Source: Nitrososphaerota archaeon (GTDB taxonomy: Archaea; Thermoproteota; Nitrososphaeria_A; Caldarchaeales; JAVZCJ01). Taken from it: a stretch of 37,911 nucleotides of DNA. The notes under the pieces are model-generated. The model did no database searches, was not told the DNA's origin, and saw nothing but the letters and a program-made list of their open reading frames with translations. The stretch's first letter is position 1. The number at the start of each line of letters is the position of its first letter. The stretch lies in NCBI GenBank assembly GCA_038874475.1, contig JAVZCJ010000011.1, positions 1-37,911 on the forward strand, read 5' to 3'. This document shows positions 8,767 through 16,241 of the stretch, one piece after another. Position numbers and translations under genes: made by a program.

Positions 8767-9008
8767 TAAACAATCACCTCAAGAATAGACCTTCTACATA
8801 TAGGGCATGTTCCTCTTAATCTACTCCATTCAATAAAACATGCACGATGCCCTATTGCTCCACAATTTGGACATTTATATATGCTATCGTTAGGATTAAT
8901 TTCTAACATACATATAACGCATTTTAATTCTTCTTTAATAAAAACCTTTTTTTTAACAGTCCAATCCCAAAAACCTATACTTTTCCCTTCCTTAAAAACA
9001 ATCTTCAT
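8766..9008 (-). CDS. Small RING-finger protein (candidate E3)
   Basis: An 80-aa protein with one cross-brace zinc finger: C30, C33, C46, C49, H54, C57, C68 and C71. Spacing is CxxC-x12-CxxC-x4-H-xx-C-x10-CxxC, an eight-ligand C4HC3 pattern close to RING and RING-CH domains; W61 sits where RING fingers contact E2. The N-terminal 25 residues are basic and carry two Trp. It matches the small RING finger protein (srfp) that follows E1 in the Caldiarchaeum ubiquitin operon. The expected role is to bring the charged E2 at 10247-10726 to its substrate. It lies 46 nt downstream of the E1 stop; the ribosome site is weak (AGAGAAA). Its own stop overlaps the start of the 110-aa gene. Confidence 0.9.
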   Translation of the reverse strand: MKIVFKEGKSIGFWDWTVKKKVFIKEELKCVICMLEINPNDSIYKCPNCGAIGHRACFIEWSRLRGTCPICRRSILEVIV

Positions 9009-9054
9009 TTTCTCTAAAATCTTTTATTAATACTTCTTAATTAGTATTACGTTT

Positions 9055-10224
9055 TTAATCTTCAATAATTATTTTAATCGTAAGAGGAGTAAATCTTCTC
9101 GTTGTATTTATATGCATATAATCCCCATTTTTAATATCCAATTCTGAAAGTTTTTGATGATCTCTTAAAAGTTTTGTTTTATATTGTATTTCTGGGTCTG
9201 GTAAACTAAAAGATTTTGCTATTCTTTCTTTTAAATCTAAAATCGTTTCATTAATAGAAGCTTTAAATTCTATATAGCCTGTTTTAAAAGCTTTTCCACA
9301 TACAAAACAATTCTCATTTTTTTCAAGATCAATTGTTGTAAATGAATTAGCTTTAGAATCATAAACTAATAATCCTTTAATTATTTCACCAATACTTTCT
9401 TTATGAATAATTTTAAGAACCTCTTGTGATTGTATACCAGCAATTGTTGCAGCAATTGTTTGAAGAGCAGGAAGTTTAGGTTTAAGCTTTTCTTGCAAGC
9501 TTAATATAAAATTTTTTAATTCTTCATCAATTTTTTTAAGATGTTCTATAGAAGCATATTTAATATCATATATAGTCTTAAATCCACTATTAAAAATTCT
9601 TGAAATAATTTCAAAATCAATTTCTAAACCTTGCTGAATTAAATCATTAAATAAATCTTTTGGTGTTCTTCTTTTAAGAGTACATTCAGCTAATTGAACT
9701 TCATTTGGAATTAAATTTTCTCCATGGCATTCAATACATGAAGTTACTCCAGGAATAACAACTTGAACATTTCCATAAAAACCTTCCATTGCTCCATCTA
9801 CTAATGGCTTATTTAATTCTACAGCTAAAGAATTTAACCATCTTCTAGTAGGCCAATTATCAACACAAGAACATATAACATCTGCTTCTTCAAAAATTTT
9901 CCCTTCAAGAAAATGCACATCTATATTATATGATTCAACTTTAACGTATGGATTCATTCTTTTAATTCTTTTTTTAGCTACTTCTGCTTTTGGTTTACCT
10001 ATATCTCCTTTATGAAAAAGCATTTGTCTACTTAAATTTGATAATTCAATAACATCCATATCAACAAGAATTAATTTACCTATGCCGACTAAAGCAAGAT
10101 TTTTAGCTACTTCACATCCTGTAGCTCCTACACCTACAATTAATATTTTAGCTGAACTTACTTTATTTTGATCCCAGCCTTCAATAATAATTTGCCTGTC
10201 ATACCTATCCATTAATGACGACAT
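9055..10224 (-). CDS. E1-like ubiquitin-activating enzyme
   Basis: A 389-aa ThiF/UBA-fold enzyme that adenylates the Ubl C-terminus and carries it as a thioester. The ATP-binding GVGATG is at 31-36, followed by D57, N63 and R66 in DVIELSNLSRQ. Two zinc-binding CxxC pairs are C163/C166 and C306/C309. The probable catalytic cysteine is C181 in ECTLKRRTP, very like the UBA1/UBA3 crossover-loop motif. A region of about 200-250 fits a small Cys domain. Residues from about 315 to 389 look like a ubiquitin-fold domain (KLSELDIKNGDYMHI), the part that binds E2 in eukaryotic E1s. It is compact compared with about 1000-aa UBA1 because there is one adenylation domain. A GAGG ribosome site ten nt upstream supports the ATG at 10224 over a second one at 10212. 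Confidence 0.95.
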   Translation of the reverse strand: MSSLMDRYDRQIIIEGWDQNKVSSAKILIVGVGATGCEVAKNLALVGIGKLILVDMDVIELSNLSRQMLFHKGDIGKPKAEVAKKRIKRMNPYVKVESYNIDVHFLEGKIFEEADVICSCVDNWPTRRWLNSLAVELNKPLVDGAMEGFYGNVQVVIPGVTSCIECHGENLIPNEVQLAECTLKRRTPKDLFNDLIQQGLEIDFEIISRIFNSGFKTIYDIKYASIEHLKKIDEELKNFILSLQEKLKPKLPALQTIAATIAGIQSQEVLKIIHKESIGEIIKGLLVYDSKANSFTTIDLEKNENCFVCGKAFKTGYIEFKASINETILDLKERIAKSFSLPDPEIQYKTKLLRDHQKLSELDIKNGDYMHINTTRRFTPLTIKIIIED

Positions 10225-10246
10225 TTATCATAATCCTCAAATAAAC

Positions 10247-10726
10247 TTAAATAAAAGCCTGTTCTTCTTTTGCAAAAGCAAGAATATATTGTTTAACATG
10301 AGCTTTAAAAATATCTGGATTATATTTTAATTCCATAGCAGCTATAGAATTTAATGGATCATCTGGATTAGGTTCATTAAGTAAATTTCTTAAAGTTTCT
10401 ATAATTGAAAAAAGATGAATTGAAGGAGACCAATCTGCTTTTAAAAGAGACTCGCATATTCTAGCAGGCTGATCATCAGAAAAATTAGGATGCCATATTC
10501 TCGTATGCCAAATAATTTCTGGAGGTGTAAAAGGAAAAGATCTGGGTACAAAAATTTCTACTCTAAAATATCCATTTTCATATATTCCTGAGCCTACTAT
10601 AACGCCCATATAATGAGTTAAATCATTATCAACTATATCGAATAATGGTTCATTTTCTCTCATTAATTTATATTCTAATGCAAGTCTTTTCTCCCACATT
10701 AATTCAGGGAGCTCTGCAGTTTGCAT
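10247..10726 (-). CDS. E2-like ubiquitin-conjugating enzyme
   Basis: A 159-aa UBC-fold protein of near-canonical length. HPN is at 79-81, with N81 as the oxyanion residue. The catalytic cysteine C91 (ICESLL) stands ten residues after N81, W99 in ADWSPSIHL follows, and EPNPDDPLN is at 118-126. The N-terminal helix (about 10-22) carries basic residues that in eukaryotes touch E1. Its first 23 bases overlap the end of the Ubl gene in another frame. An AGGGGG eight nt upstream acts as a ribosome site, supporting the ATG at 10726; a second ATG at residue 10 lies beyond the Ubl stop but lacks a ribosome site. It sits between Ubl and E1 in one operon. Confidence 0.96.
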   Translation of the reverse strand: MQTAELPELMWEKRLALEYKLMRENEPLFDIVDNDLTHYMGVIVGSGIYENGYFRVEIFVPRSFPFTPPEIIWHTRIWHPNFSDDQPARICESLLKADWSPSIHLFSIIETLRNLLNEPNPDDPLNSIAAMELKYNPDIFKAHVKQYILAFAKEEQAFI

Positions 10727-10967
10727 TAATTAAGCCCCCTACAGTTCTCGTTATCAAAACTAATTTATCGCCCTCTGAAACTCCTAAATTTGCAAGAGTA
10801 TCGGTATCTTTTACAGCTCTGCCTCTATAAGTTAATCTGGTTGTATCTGGTGGAAGACGTTTAATAGCGCAAACTTTAGCTTTTATAGCTCCAATAGTAG
10901 CTTCTGGAGAAACTTCTAATTCTAATGGACTACCTCCACCTACTGCTGGAATAACTTTTATCTTCAT
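10704..10967 (-). CDS. Ubiquitin-like modifier precursor
   Basis: An 87-aa beta-grasp protein and first gene of the operon. The strand/helix order of ubiquitin is visible: strand 1 KIKVIPA, strand 2 LELEVSP, the main helix TIGAIKAKVCAIKR, then TRLTYRGRAVKDTDTLANLG and KLVLITRTVGG. The mature C-terminus would be G77-G78, but nine residues (LINANCRAP) follow, so the protein is a pro-form needing a protease; the Rpn11-like gene transcribed divergently from it is the obvious candidate. The tail holds one of two Cys (C84; the other is C33). The tail is encoded by the stretch that overlaps the E2 start. Confidence 0.95.
   Translation of the reverse strand: MKIKVIPAVGGGSPLELEVSPEATIGAIKAKVCAIKRLPPDTTRLTYRGRAVKDTDTLANLGVSEGDKLVLITRTVGGLINANCRAP
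10735..10740 (-). promoter_or_regulatory. Ribosome binding site of E2 inside the Ubl di-glycine codons
   Basis: AGGGGG lies eight nt before the E2 ATG at 10726. It is made of the last base of V76 and most of the G77-G78 codons of the Ubl gene. Pairing with the CCUCC of 16S rRNA would be five base pairs with one G-U. It decides the E2 start and ties E2 translation to the conserved Ubl terminus. Confidence 0.55.
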
Positions 10968-11060
10968 TTCCTTTACCCCTTAATTATTAATTTAAATTAA
11001 TTATAAGATAAATATTAATTTATGCTTTTACTTTATTTAAATTAATAAAAGTGGTTAAGA
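10968..11060. promoter_or_regulatory. Divergent promoter region between Ubl operon and Rpn11-like gene
   Basis: A 93-nt AT-rich spacer serves both directions. On the minus strand TTTAAATTA (10991-10999) is about 27 nt from the Ubl ATG (10967), and AAGGGG/AAAGGAA precede that ATG. On the plus strand TTTATTTAA (about 11032-11040) is about 25 nt from the GTG start at 11061. Shared control of modifier and protease is likely; no operator palindrome is obvious beyond the AT-rich symmetry around 10985-11003. Confidence 0.5.
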
Positions 11061-11852
11061 GTGAAAGCAAGAATTTATCCTCTTGCATTAGGTAAAATAT
11101 TAAGACATTCTTTAACGAATTTAGAAAGAGAAGTAATAGGATTACTTATTGGAAAACTGCAAGGTCAAGTTTTAGAAATATGGGATGCAGTAACTGGAGA
11201 ACAATATGGAAAACAAGGATTTGTAGAATTAAATGAAGAAATTCAAGCAGAAATTGCTGAGAAATTACAAAAAGAAAGAAAAGGGTTAACTATAGTTGGC
11301 TGGTATCATTCTCATCCAGGCTTAGGTTTATTTCTTTCAGGAACAGATATTTCTACTCAAAAAATTTATCAAAAACTTTATCCTAAAGCTGTTGCTTTAG
11401 TTATTGATCCACTATTATATAGTAAAACAAAAGAAATTATGGATATAAAATTTAAAATATTTAGAATTGGAAAAAATGATAGAGTAATTACTGTACCTAC
11501 TACTATTGGAATAAGAAAGTCAAAACTTTTAGAAAGTACTATATATGCAATGAATACGCTTGATTTAAGACATATAATAGACATAGATTCTAATCAAAAT
11601 GCTTTAAAAATAGATAAAAATTATAAAAAAGATAATGATAATATAGATAAATATTTTATAAAAGAAATTAATAATATAGAATATTTTCCTAATTCTTTTA
11701 AAAATTATATTTTATCAAAAATTTTTTCAAAAATAAATTTTGAGAAGATAGATAGAAAATATATGTTTTTATTAATTACATCTTTAAGTATAGCTTTAAT
11801 AATAACATTTATAATAATTATTATTAAAAGTTTTATTATAAGTATTCCATAA
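11061..11852 (+). CDS. Rpn11-like JAMM metalloprotease with C-terminal transmembrane segment
   Basis: A 263-aa MPN+/JAMM isopeptidase. The zinc site is complete: E24 in EREVIGLLIG, then H83, H85, S93 and D96 in HSHP-x6-S-x2-D. In the Caldiarchaeum system the Rpn11 homologue trims the Ubl precursor and removes Ubl from substrates, and the divergent placement next to Ubl supports the same here. The MPN domain ends near residue 150. A lysine- and asparagine-rich linker (about 150-233) leads to one strong hydrophobic helix, about residues 235-260, rich in I, L and F and ending SIP. That would anchor the protease by its tail with the active site in the cytoplasm. The start codon is GTG, probably leaderless. 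It is followed after 15 nt by a coiled-coil gene on the same strand. Confidence 0.95.
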   Translation: MKARIYPLALGKILRHSLTNLEREVIGLLIGKLQGQVLEIWDAVTGEQYGKQGFVELNEEIQAEIAEKLQKERKGLTIVGWYHSHPGLGLFLSGTDISTQKIYQKLYPKAVALVIDPLLYSKTKEIMDIKFKIFRIGKNDRVITVPTTIGIRKSKLLESTIYAMNTLDLRHIIDIDSNQNALKIDKNYKKDNDNIDKYFIKEINNIEYFPNSFKNYILSKIFSKINFEKIDRKYMFLLITSLSIALIITFIIIIIKSFIISIP

Positions 11853-11867
11853 ATAAAGTGAGGAAAA

Positions 11868-12638
11868 ATGCCTAAAAAAATAGTTATTAAGCCTATTGAA
11901 GAAGAAGGAAAGGAAGAAGTTAAAGAGGTAAAAGAAGAGGAAAAAGAAGTAAAAGAGGAGGAGGCAATAATAGTTAAAGAAATTAAAGAAGAAATAAAAG
12001 AAGGGGCAGAGTTAGATGAAATAGATAAAGCATATAAAGAAATAGAAAATAAAATTAATGAAATTAAGCTTAGAGATCATGTATTTCAAAAACTTGTTAG
12101 AGATGAAGAAATACATCCGAAAGTTATTAAAAAGATTCTTTTAAAATGGAATGATTTAAAGAGTCAAGTTTTAGAAGATGCAAAAAGAATTAGGGAAAAA
12201 TTAATTGTTACAAAAAGTTTGATTGAAGATGAATTTTCAAAAACTGAAGAAGATCTTTATTTAGCTACTATTGAAGTAAATACTATGGAATTAAAATCTA
12301 AAGAGAAGGGAGAAGTTAAAAAAGTTGGAAAAATAGAAGAATTGGAAGCAAAAATACCACTTTTAAGACAAAAATTGTTTCAATTAAGAAGTAAAATAAA
12401 AGACATAGATGAAAAAATTAATTTTTTGAATGATTTACCAAAAAGAATTAATGAATTAACTATTTCAACTCAAATACCTTCAGAACTTTATGAAGAACTT
12501 AGAAAAAGATATGGAGCAATATATGGAGATAAATGGGAAGGTATTTTAAAAGGAAATATAGCAAACATAGCTGAAAGCGAAGGTATTCCAAGAGAATATG
12601 CTATAATATTAGTATGGAAAAGACTTAAAAGTAGTTAA
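11868..12638 (+). CDS. Charged coiled-coil protein co-transcribed with the Rpn11-like gene
   Basis: A 256-aa protein I do not recognise. Residues about 9-55 are a repetitive E/K tract (KEEVKEVKEEEKEVKEEE), surely extended or coiled. Residues 60-190 form further coiled coil, and about 200-256 looks like a small folded helical domain (ELYEELRKRYG, GDKWEGILKG, YAIILVWKRL). There is no membrane segment or Cys. GAGG six nt upstream of the ATG marks the start, 15 nt after the protease stop, so the two form an operon. It could be an adaptor that brings substrates or complexes to the membrane-bound protease. A PRC barrel as in CdvA is not visible, so I do not call it a Cdv protein. Confidence 0.8.
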   Translation: MPKKIVIKPIEEEGKEEVKEVKEEEKEVKEEEAIIVKEIKEEIKEGAELDEIDKAYKEIENKINEIKLRDHVFQKLVRDEEIHPKVIKKILLKWNDLKSQVLEDAKRIREKLIVTKSLIEDEFSKTEEDLYLATIEVNTMELKSKEKGEVKKVGKIEELEAKIPLLRQKLFQLRSKIKDIDEKINFLNDLPKRINELTISTQIPSELYEELRKRYGAIYGDKWEGILKGNIANIAESEGIPREYAIILVWKRLKSS

Positions 12639-12996
12639 AGCTTTTATTTTAATAAATCAAATAATAATTTCTTAAAAGATTTATAATAATAAAGTTTTTT
12701 ATTTTTTAAGATGTTTGAAAATGATGAAAGTTGAAAAATTGCATAATGATATTCAATTATTTTGGTATTTTATTATAAATCATTAATAATATGAAGCAGC
12801 TTTTTGTCGCATTCATTTTTTAAAAAATGATTTTCAATGAAGCAATAAGTAAAGTAATTGTAGGAAATAATTTATTAAATTTTTTAATAATATTCATACC
12901 TTTTTCTCAAGAGTAATTTTTTATTCTAAAGAAAGAAGCATATATTTATGATTGAAGATGAAGAAAAGTTAATAAAGTTAAAGAAGGTGTAAAAAT
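12639..12996. other. 358-nt intergenic region with T-tract terminator and lysS promoter
   Basis: The left part holds a T-rich tract (12695-12708) that can end the upstream operon. A perfect A/T palindrome, ATTTTTTAAAAAAT, lies near 12816-12829. A CATATATTT TATA-like box at about 12938-12946 precedes lysS. No tRNA, tandem repeat or convincing ORF was seen; a 13-codon frame just before lysS is treated as chance. Confidence 0.5.
12695..12708 (+). terminator. T-rich transcription terminator after the coiled-coil gene
   Basis: Two T6 runs separated by one A, about 57 nt past the stop of the gene ending at 12638. Archaeal RNA polymerase commonly ends at such U-tracts. The genome is AT-rich, so chance occurrence is possible. 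Confidence 0.4.
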
Positions 12997-14706
12997 ATGA
13001 ATATGGATACGGTAGCTATTCCACCTAAAGAAACAAGAGTTAAAAAAGAAGACATCATTTTATTAAAAAATATAAATACTGAAACGGAAAAAACGATTTT
13101 TTGGGCAGATGAAATAGCTGAAAATATATTAAAAGAAAATCCAAAAGAAAAAAATATTATAGTTAAGGCAGGAGCTTCTCCATCAGGAGCAAAACATATA
13201 GGAAATTTAAATGATATATTGAGAGGTTTTTTTGTAGTCGAGGTATTAAAATTAAGGAATTTAAATGTCAGACATATACATACATGTGATGATAGAGATC
13301 CTCTTAGAAAAATACCTAATAAAGTACCTGATAGAGACGGAAAATGGCATGAATTTTCTGAGAAAGAGATAAAATATTTAAAAAAATATATTGGATATCC
13401 ATATGTAAATATTCCTGATCCATTTGGATGTTGTGAAAATTGGGCAAGACATTTTAATAATGTGTGGTTAGATGGTATAAAATCATTAGGAGTAGATATA
13501 GAAAATTATAATAATGATGATTTATATAAGGAAGGATTGTTCGATCCTATTATAAAAGAAATTCTTTTAAAAATTAATGAATCAAGAGAAATAATATCTA
13601 AATTTCAAGAAAATATTCCTAAAGATTATGTACCATTTATTGCAATATGTGAAAATTGTGGAAAATTAACTGGAAAAATAACGAATTTCAATTTAGAAGA
13701 AAAAATTTTAGAATATGAATGTATTGATAGGAAATTGGCTGGAGAATATTTAATAAAAGGATGTGGACATAAAGGAATCACAAATTTTAGAGGAGGAAAG
13801 CTTCCATGGAGATTCGAATGGCCTAGTCAATGGAAATTATTCAATGTGCATTTTGAGCCATTTGGTAAAGATCATTATGAAGGCTCATGGCCATCTGGAA
13901 AAGAAATATGTATTAAGATACTTAATCATAAACCACCTTTACCATATGTATATGAATTCTTTTTAGTTAATGGAGAGAAGATGTCTAGTAGATTAGGGAA
14001 TGTGTATATTACTCAGGATTTACTTAAAATTCTTGAGCCGGAAGTAATATTATATTTTTATTCTAAAAATCCTGAAAAACAAAGAAATTTAGATTTATCA
14101 AATTTGAATTTATTAGTAGATGAATTTGATAGGATAGAAAAAGTATTTTATGAAGAAATAGAACCTGCAAATGAAAGAGAGTATAGTTTAGCTAAAAGGA
14201 TATATCCTATTGTTATGAAAGGGAAAGCTCGTAAAATAAGAATTCCATATACTCATGCTGCAACTATTGCTCAATTAAAAATGTCTAGAGAACAAATAAT
14301 AAATGCACTTATAAGAAGCAAAATGGTCAACCCTAATATTACACAAGAAGATATAGACCACATAATTGAAAGAATTGAAAATTCTGGAGAATGGATTAAG
14401 AAATATGCGAATGAAAAATATAAAATTAAATTATTAGAAAAAATTTCAATTGAAGAATTAGATATATCAAATAATATGAAGAAAGCTCTTGAAGAATTAT
14501 CTAAATATATTGAAATAGAAAATGATGGAGAAAAAATTCAAAGTAAAATATTTTCTATAGCAAAAGAATATGGAATTAAACCAAGCGATTTCTTTAAAGT
14601 AATTTATAGATTATTTCTTGGAAAGAATGAAGGACCACGTTTAGGACCATTCCTAGCAATTTTAGATAAAAATTTTGTTATAAATAGGCTTAGGCTTATT
14701 GAATAG
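12997..14706 (+). CDS. lysS: Class I lysyl-tRNA synthetase
   Basis: A 569-aa archaeal-type class I LysRS that charges tRNA-Lys. The HIGH-like signature is GAKHIGN (residues 64-70) and the KMSKS-like signature is KMSSR (328-332). A CxxC zinc-like pair occurs in the middle (ICENCGK, near residue 220), and the alpha-helical anticodon-binding region fills the last 180 residues. Length is within the family's range. GAAGGTG seven nt upstream supports the ATG at 12997. The stop TAG directly abuts the stop of the convergent nuoM gene with no base between. Class II LysRS is not seen. Confidence 0.96.
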   Translation: MNMDTVAIPPKETRVKKEDIILLKNINTETEKTIFWADEIAENILKENPKEKNIIVKAGASPSGAKHIGNLNDILRGFFVVEVLKLRNLNVRHIHTCDDRDPLRKIPNKVPDRDGKWHEFSEKEIKYLKKYIGYPYVNIPDPFGCCENWARHFNNVWLDGIKSLGVDIENYNNDDLYKEGLFDPIIKEILLKINESREIISKFQENIPKDYVPFIAICENCGKLTGKITNFNLEEKILEYECIDRKLAGEYLIKGCGHKGITNFRGGKLPWRFEWPSQWKLFNVHFEPFGKDHYEGSWPSGKEICIKILNHKPPLPYVYEFFLVNGEKMSSRLGNVYITQDLLKILEPEVILYFYSKNPEKQRNLDLSNLNLLVDEFDRIEKVFYEEIEPANEREYSLAKRIYPIVMKGKARKIRIPYTHAATIAQLKMSREQIINALIRSKMVNPNITQEDIDHIIERIENSGEWIKKYANEKYKIKLLEKISIEELDISNNMKKALEELSKYIEIENDGEKIQSKIFSIAKEYGIKPSDFFKVIYRLFLGKNEGPRLGPFLAILDKNFVINRLRLIE

Positions 14707-16227
14707 TTATTTACCAAAACCAATACAAGCTATTGCTTTAAGGACTATTTCTAAAGTTGGACTAATGACTTCTGTTATTACTGTTGGATAAACTCCTAAT
14801 ATTACTGCAAGAGTAGCTAGTATTCCTATTGGAATAATCATTAATGCTGGTGCTTCTTTTGCATTTTTTACAAGTTCATTTGGTTCACCAAAGAAAACTC
14901 TACGAATAGTCCATAAACCATAGCCTGCTGTTAAAACGGCTGATATAATAGCTATGGCAGTAATCACTGCTCTTATAAAATCTATGCTACTTGATAAAGC
15001 AGTATACATAGAGCCGGCAAATATAAACAATTCTCCCCAAAAACCTAGTAATGGAGGGACTCCTGCTAATCCTAAGAAGCTTATTAAAGAGAAAATTGTT
15101 GTATAGGGCATTTTACTAGCTAATCCACGTAAATCGCTTATTCTTCTAGTTTTAAATTCATGCATGAAAATCCCTGAAACCATGAAGAGAACTGCTTTGC
15201 AAAGTCCATGGCTTACATAAAGAAGTACTGAGCCTACAATTCCTATGAATGAGAGAGAAGATATTCCAAATAGCAAATAGCCCATTTGAGAAATGCTAGA
15301 ATAAGCTAAAAGTCTCTTAAGATCATCTTGAGCTATAGCCATTAATCCACCATAAACCATTGTAATTAAAGCTAGAATGGACAAAGATGTCATGAAAGGC
15401 CATGAGTTTAAAACTCTTGGAAAAGCATAGTATATTATCCTTATTGCAGCATATCCCCCTATTCCGATCATTGCAGGAGATAACAATGCACTTATAGGAG
15501 TTGGAGCTTCAGCATGAGTATCTGGAAGCCACGTATGTAATGGGAATACTGCCATTTTCACAAAGAAACCTAAAAGTATTGCTATCACTATGACGATCAT
15601 CAATGTTAAATCTACTCCAGCAACTCTACTTGCGATTTCAAATATATCGAATGTACCTGCTAAAGAATATGTTGCAACTATTCCAGCTAGAAGGGATAAT
15701 GCACCTGCTTCAGTGAACATAAAGTATTTGAATGCTATCATTTCTTTTGGACCACTTCCCCATATTCCAACCAAGGCCCATGATGGTATTAACATGAATT
15801 CAAAGAAGAGAAAGAACGCTGCCAGATTTGTTGTTAATACCGTGCCTATCATTCCACTCGCATAAAGAGAATATAGAGCAAAATATGAACTTAGACCATG
15901 TTCATGTTCCATGTATTGTATAGAATATATAGCTACTACAAGAGACAATAAAGCAATTGTTAAAGCTATTGGTGCACTTATTCCATCAGCTACAAGAGTA
16001 AAATCTCCTACATATGGAGCCCATTTATATCTAGCTTCAATTTTTGCATCTGGGGCAATAGGAAGGCTGGTCGTTACTATTGCAAGCAAAATAGTGCTGT
16101 ATAAAAGAGATATAGCAACAATTATTCCAGTATATTTCTTTAAATATTTTCCAGCTATTAAAGCTATTACTGAAAAAACTAGCGGTGCAAATACTGCTTG
16201 TATTAAAAATTGTCCTGAATCTATCAT
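14707..16227 (-). CDS. nuoM: Complex I-like antiporter subunit NuoM, last gene of the operon
   Basis: A 506-aa protein of about 14 transmembrane helices, homologous to NuoM/FpoM and Mrp-type antiporters. It is one of three ion-translocating subunits in the membrane arm. The broken-helix region carries HTWLPDTHAEAPTPISA, followed by LLAYSSISQMGY and HEFKTRRISDLRGL, all typical of the family. Key charged residues in these helices are a Glu near residue 143 (FEFMLIPSWAL) and lysines in helices 7, 8 and 12. An AGGTGA site eight nt upstream fixes the ATG at 16227. It follows nuoL by 14 nt. Confidence 0.95.
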   Translation of the reverse strand: MIDSGQFLIQAVFAPLVFSVIALIAGKYLKKYTGIIVAISLLYSTILLAIVTTSLPIAPDAKIEARYKWAPYVGDFTLVADGISAPIALTIALLSLVVAIYSIQYMEHEHGLSSYFALYSLYASGMIGTVLTTNLAAFFLFFEFMLIPSWALVGIWGSGPKEMIAFKYFMFTEAGALSLLAGIVATYSLAGTFDIFEIASRVAGVDLTLMIVIVIAILLGFFVKMAVFPLHTWLPDTHAEAPTPISALLSPAMIGIGGYAAIRIIYYAFPRVLNSWPFMTSLSILALITMVYGGLMAIAQDDLKRLLAYSSISQMGYLLFGISSLSFIGIVGSVLLYVSHGLCKAVLFMVSGIFMHEFKTRRISDLRGLASKMPYTTIFSLISFLGLAGVPPLLGFWGELFIFAGSMYTALSSSIDFIRAVITAIAIISAVLTAGYGLWTIRRVFFGEPNELVKNAKEAPALMIIPIGILATLAVILGVYPTVITEVISPTLEIVLKAIACIGFGK

Positions 16228-16241
16228 TTTTCATATCACCT

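Noticed and set aside
10697-10699. Alternative E2 start at the ATG of residue 10
   Set aside because: It would avoid the overlap with Ubl but has no ribosome site, whereas AGGGGG stands eight nt before the ATG at 10726.
10645-10830. 61-codon plus-strand frame opposite Ubl and E2
   Set aside because: Lies antisense to two well-supported genes and shows no family motif or start signal.
11868-12638. CdvA or ESCRT-III-like identity for the coiled-coil gene
   Set aside because: No PRC-barrel at the N-terminus and no recognisable Snf7 or MIM motif; coiled-coil composition alone is not evidence.
12719-12780. Possible C/D box RNA (ATGATGA at about 12720)
   Set aside because: No D box (CTGA) at a fitting distance and no terminal stem.
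12947-12990. 13-codon frame just before lysS
   Set aside because: It lies only a few bases past a TATA-like box, so it would start before the expected transcript start; no ribosome site of its own.
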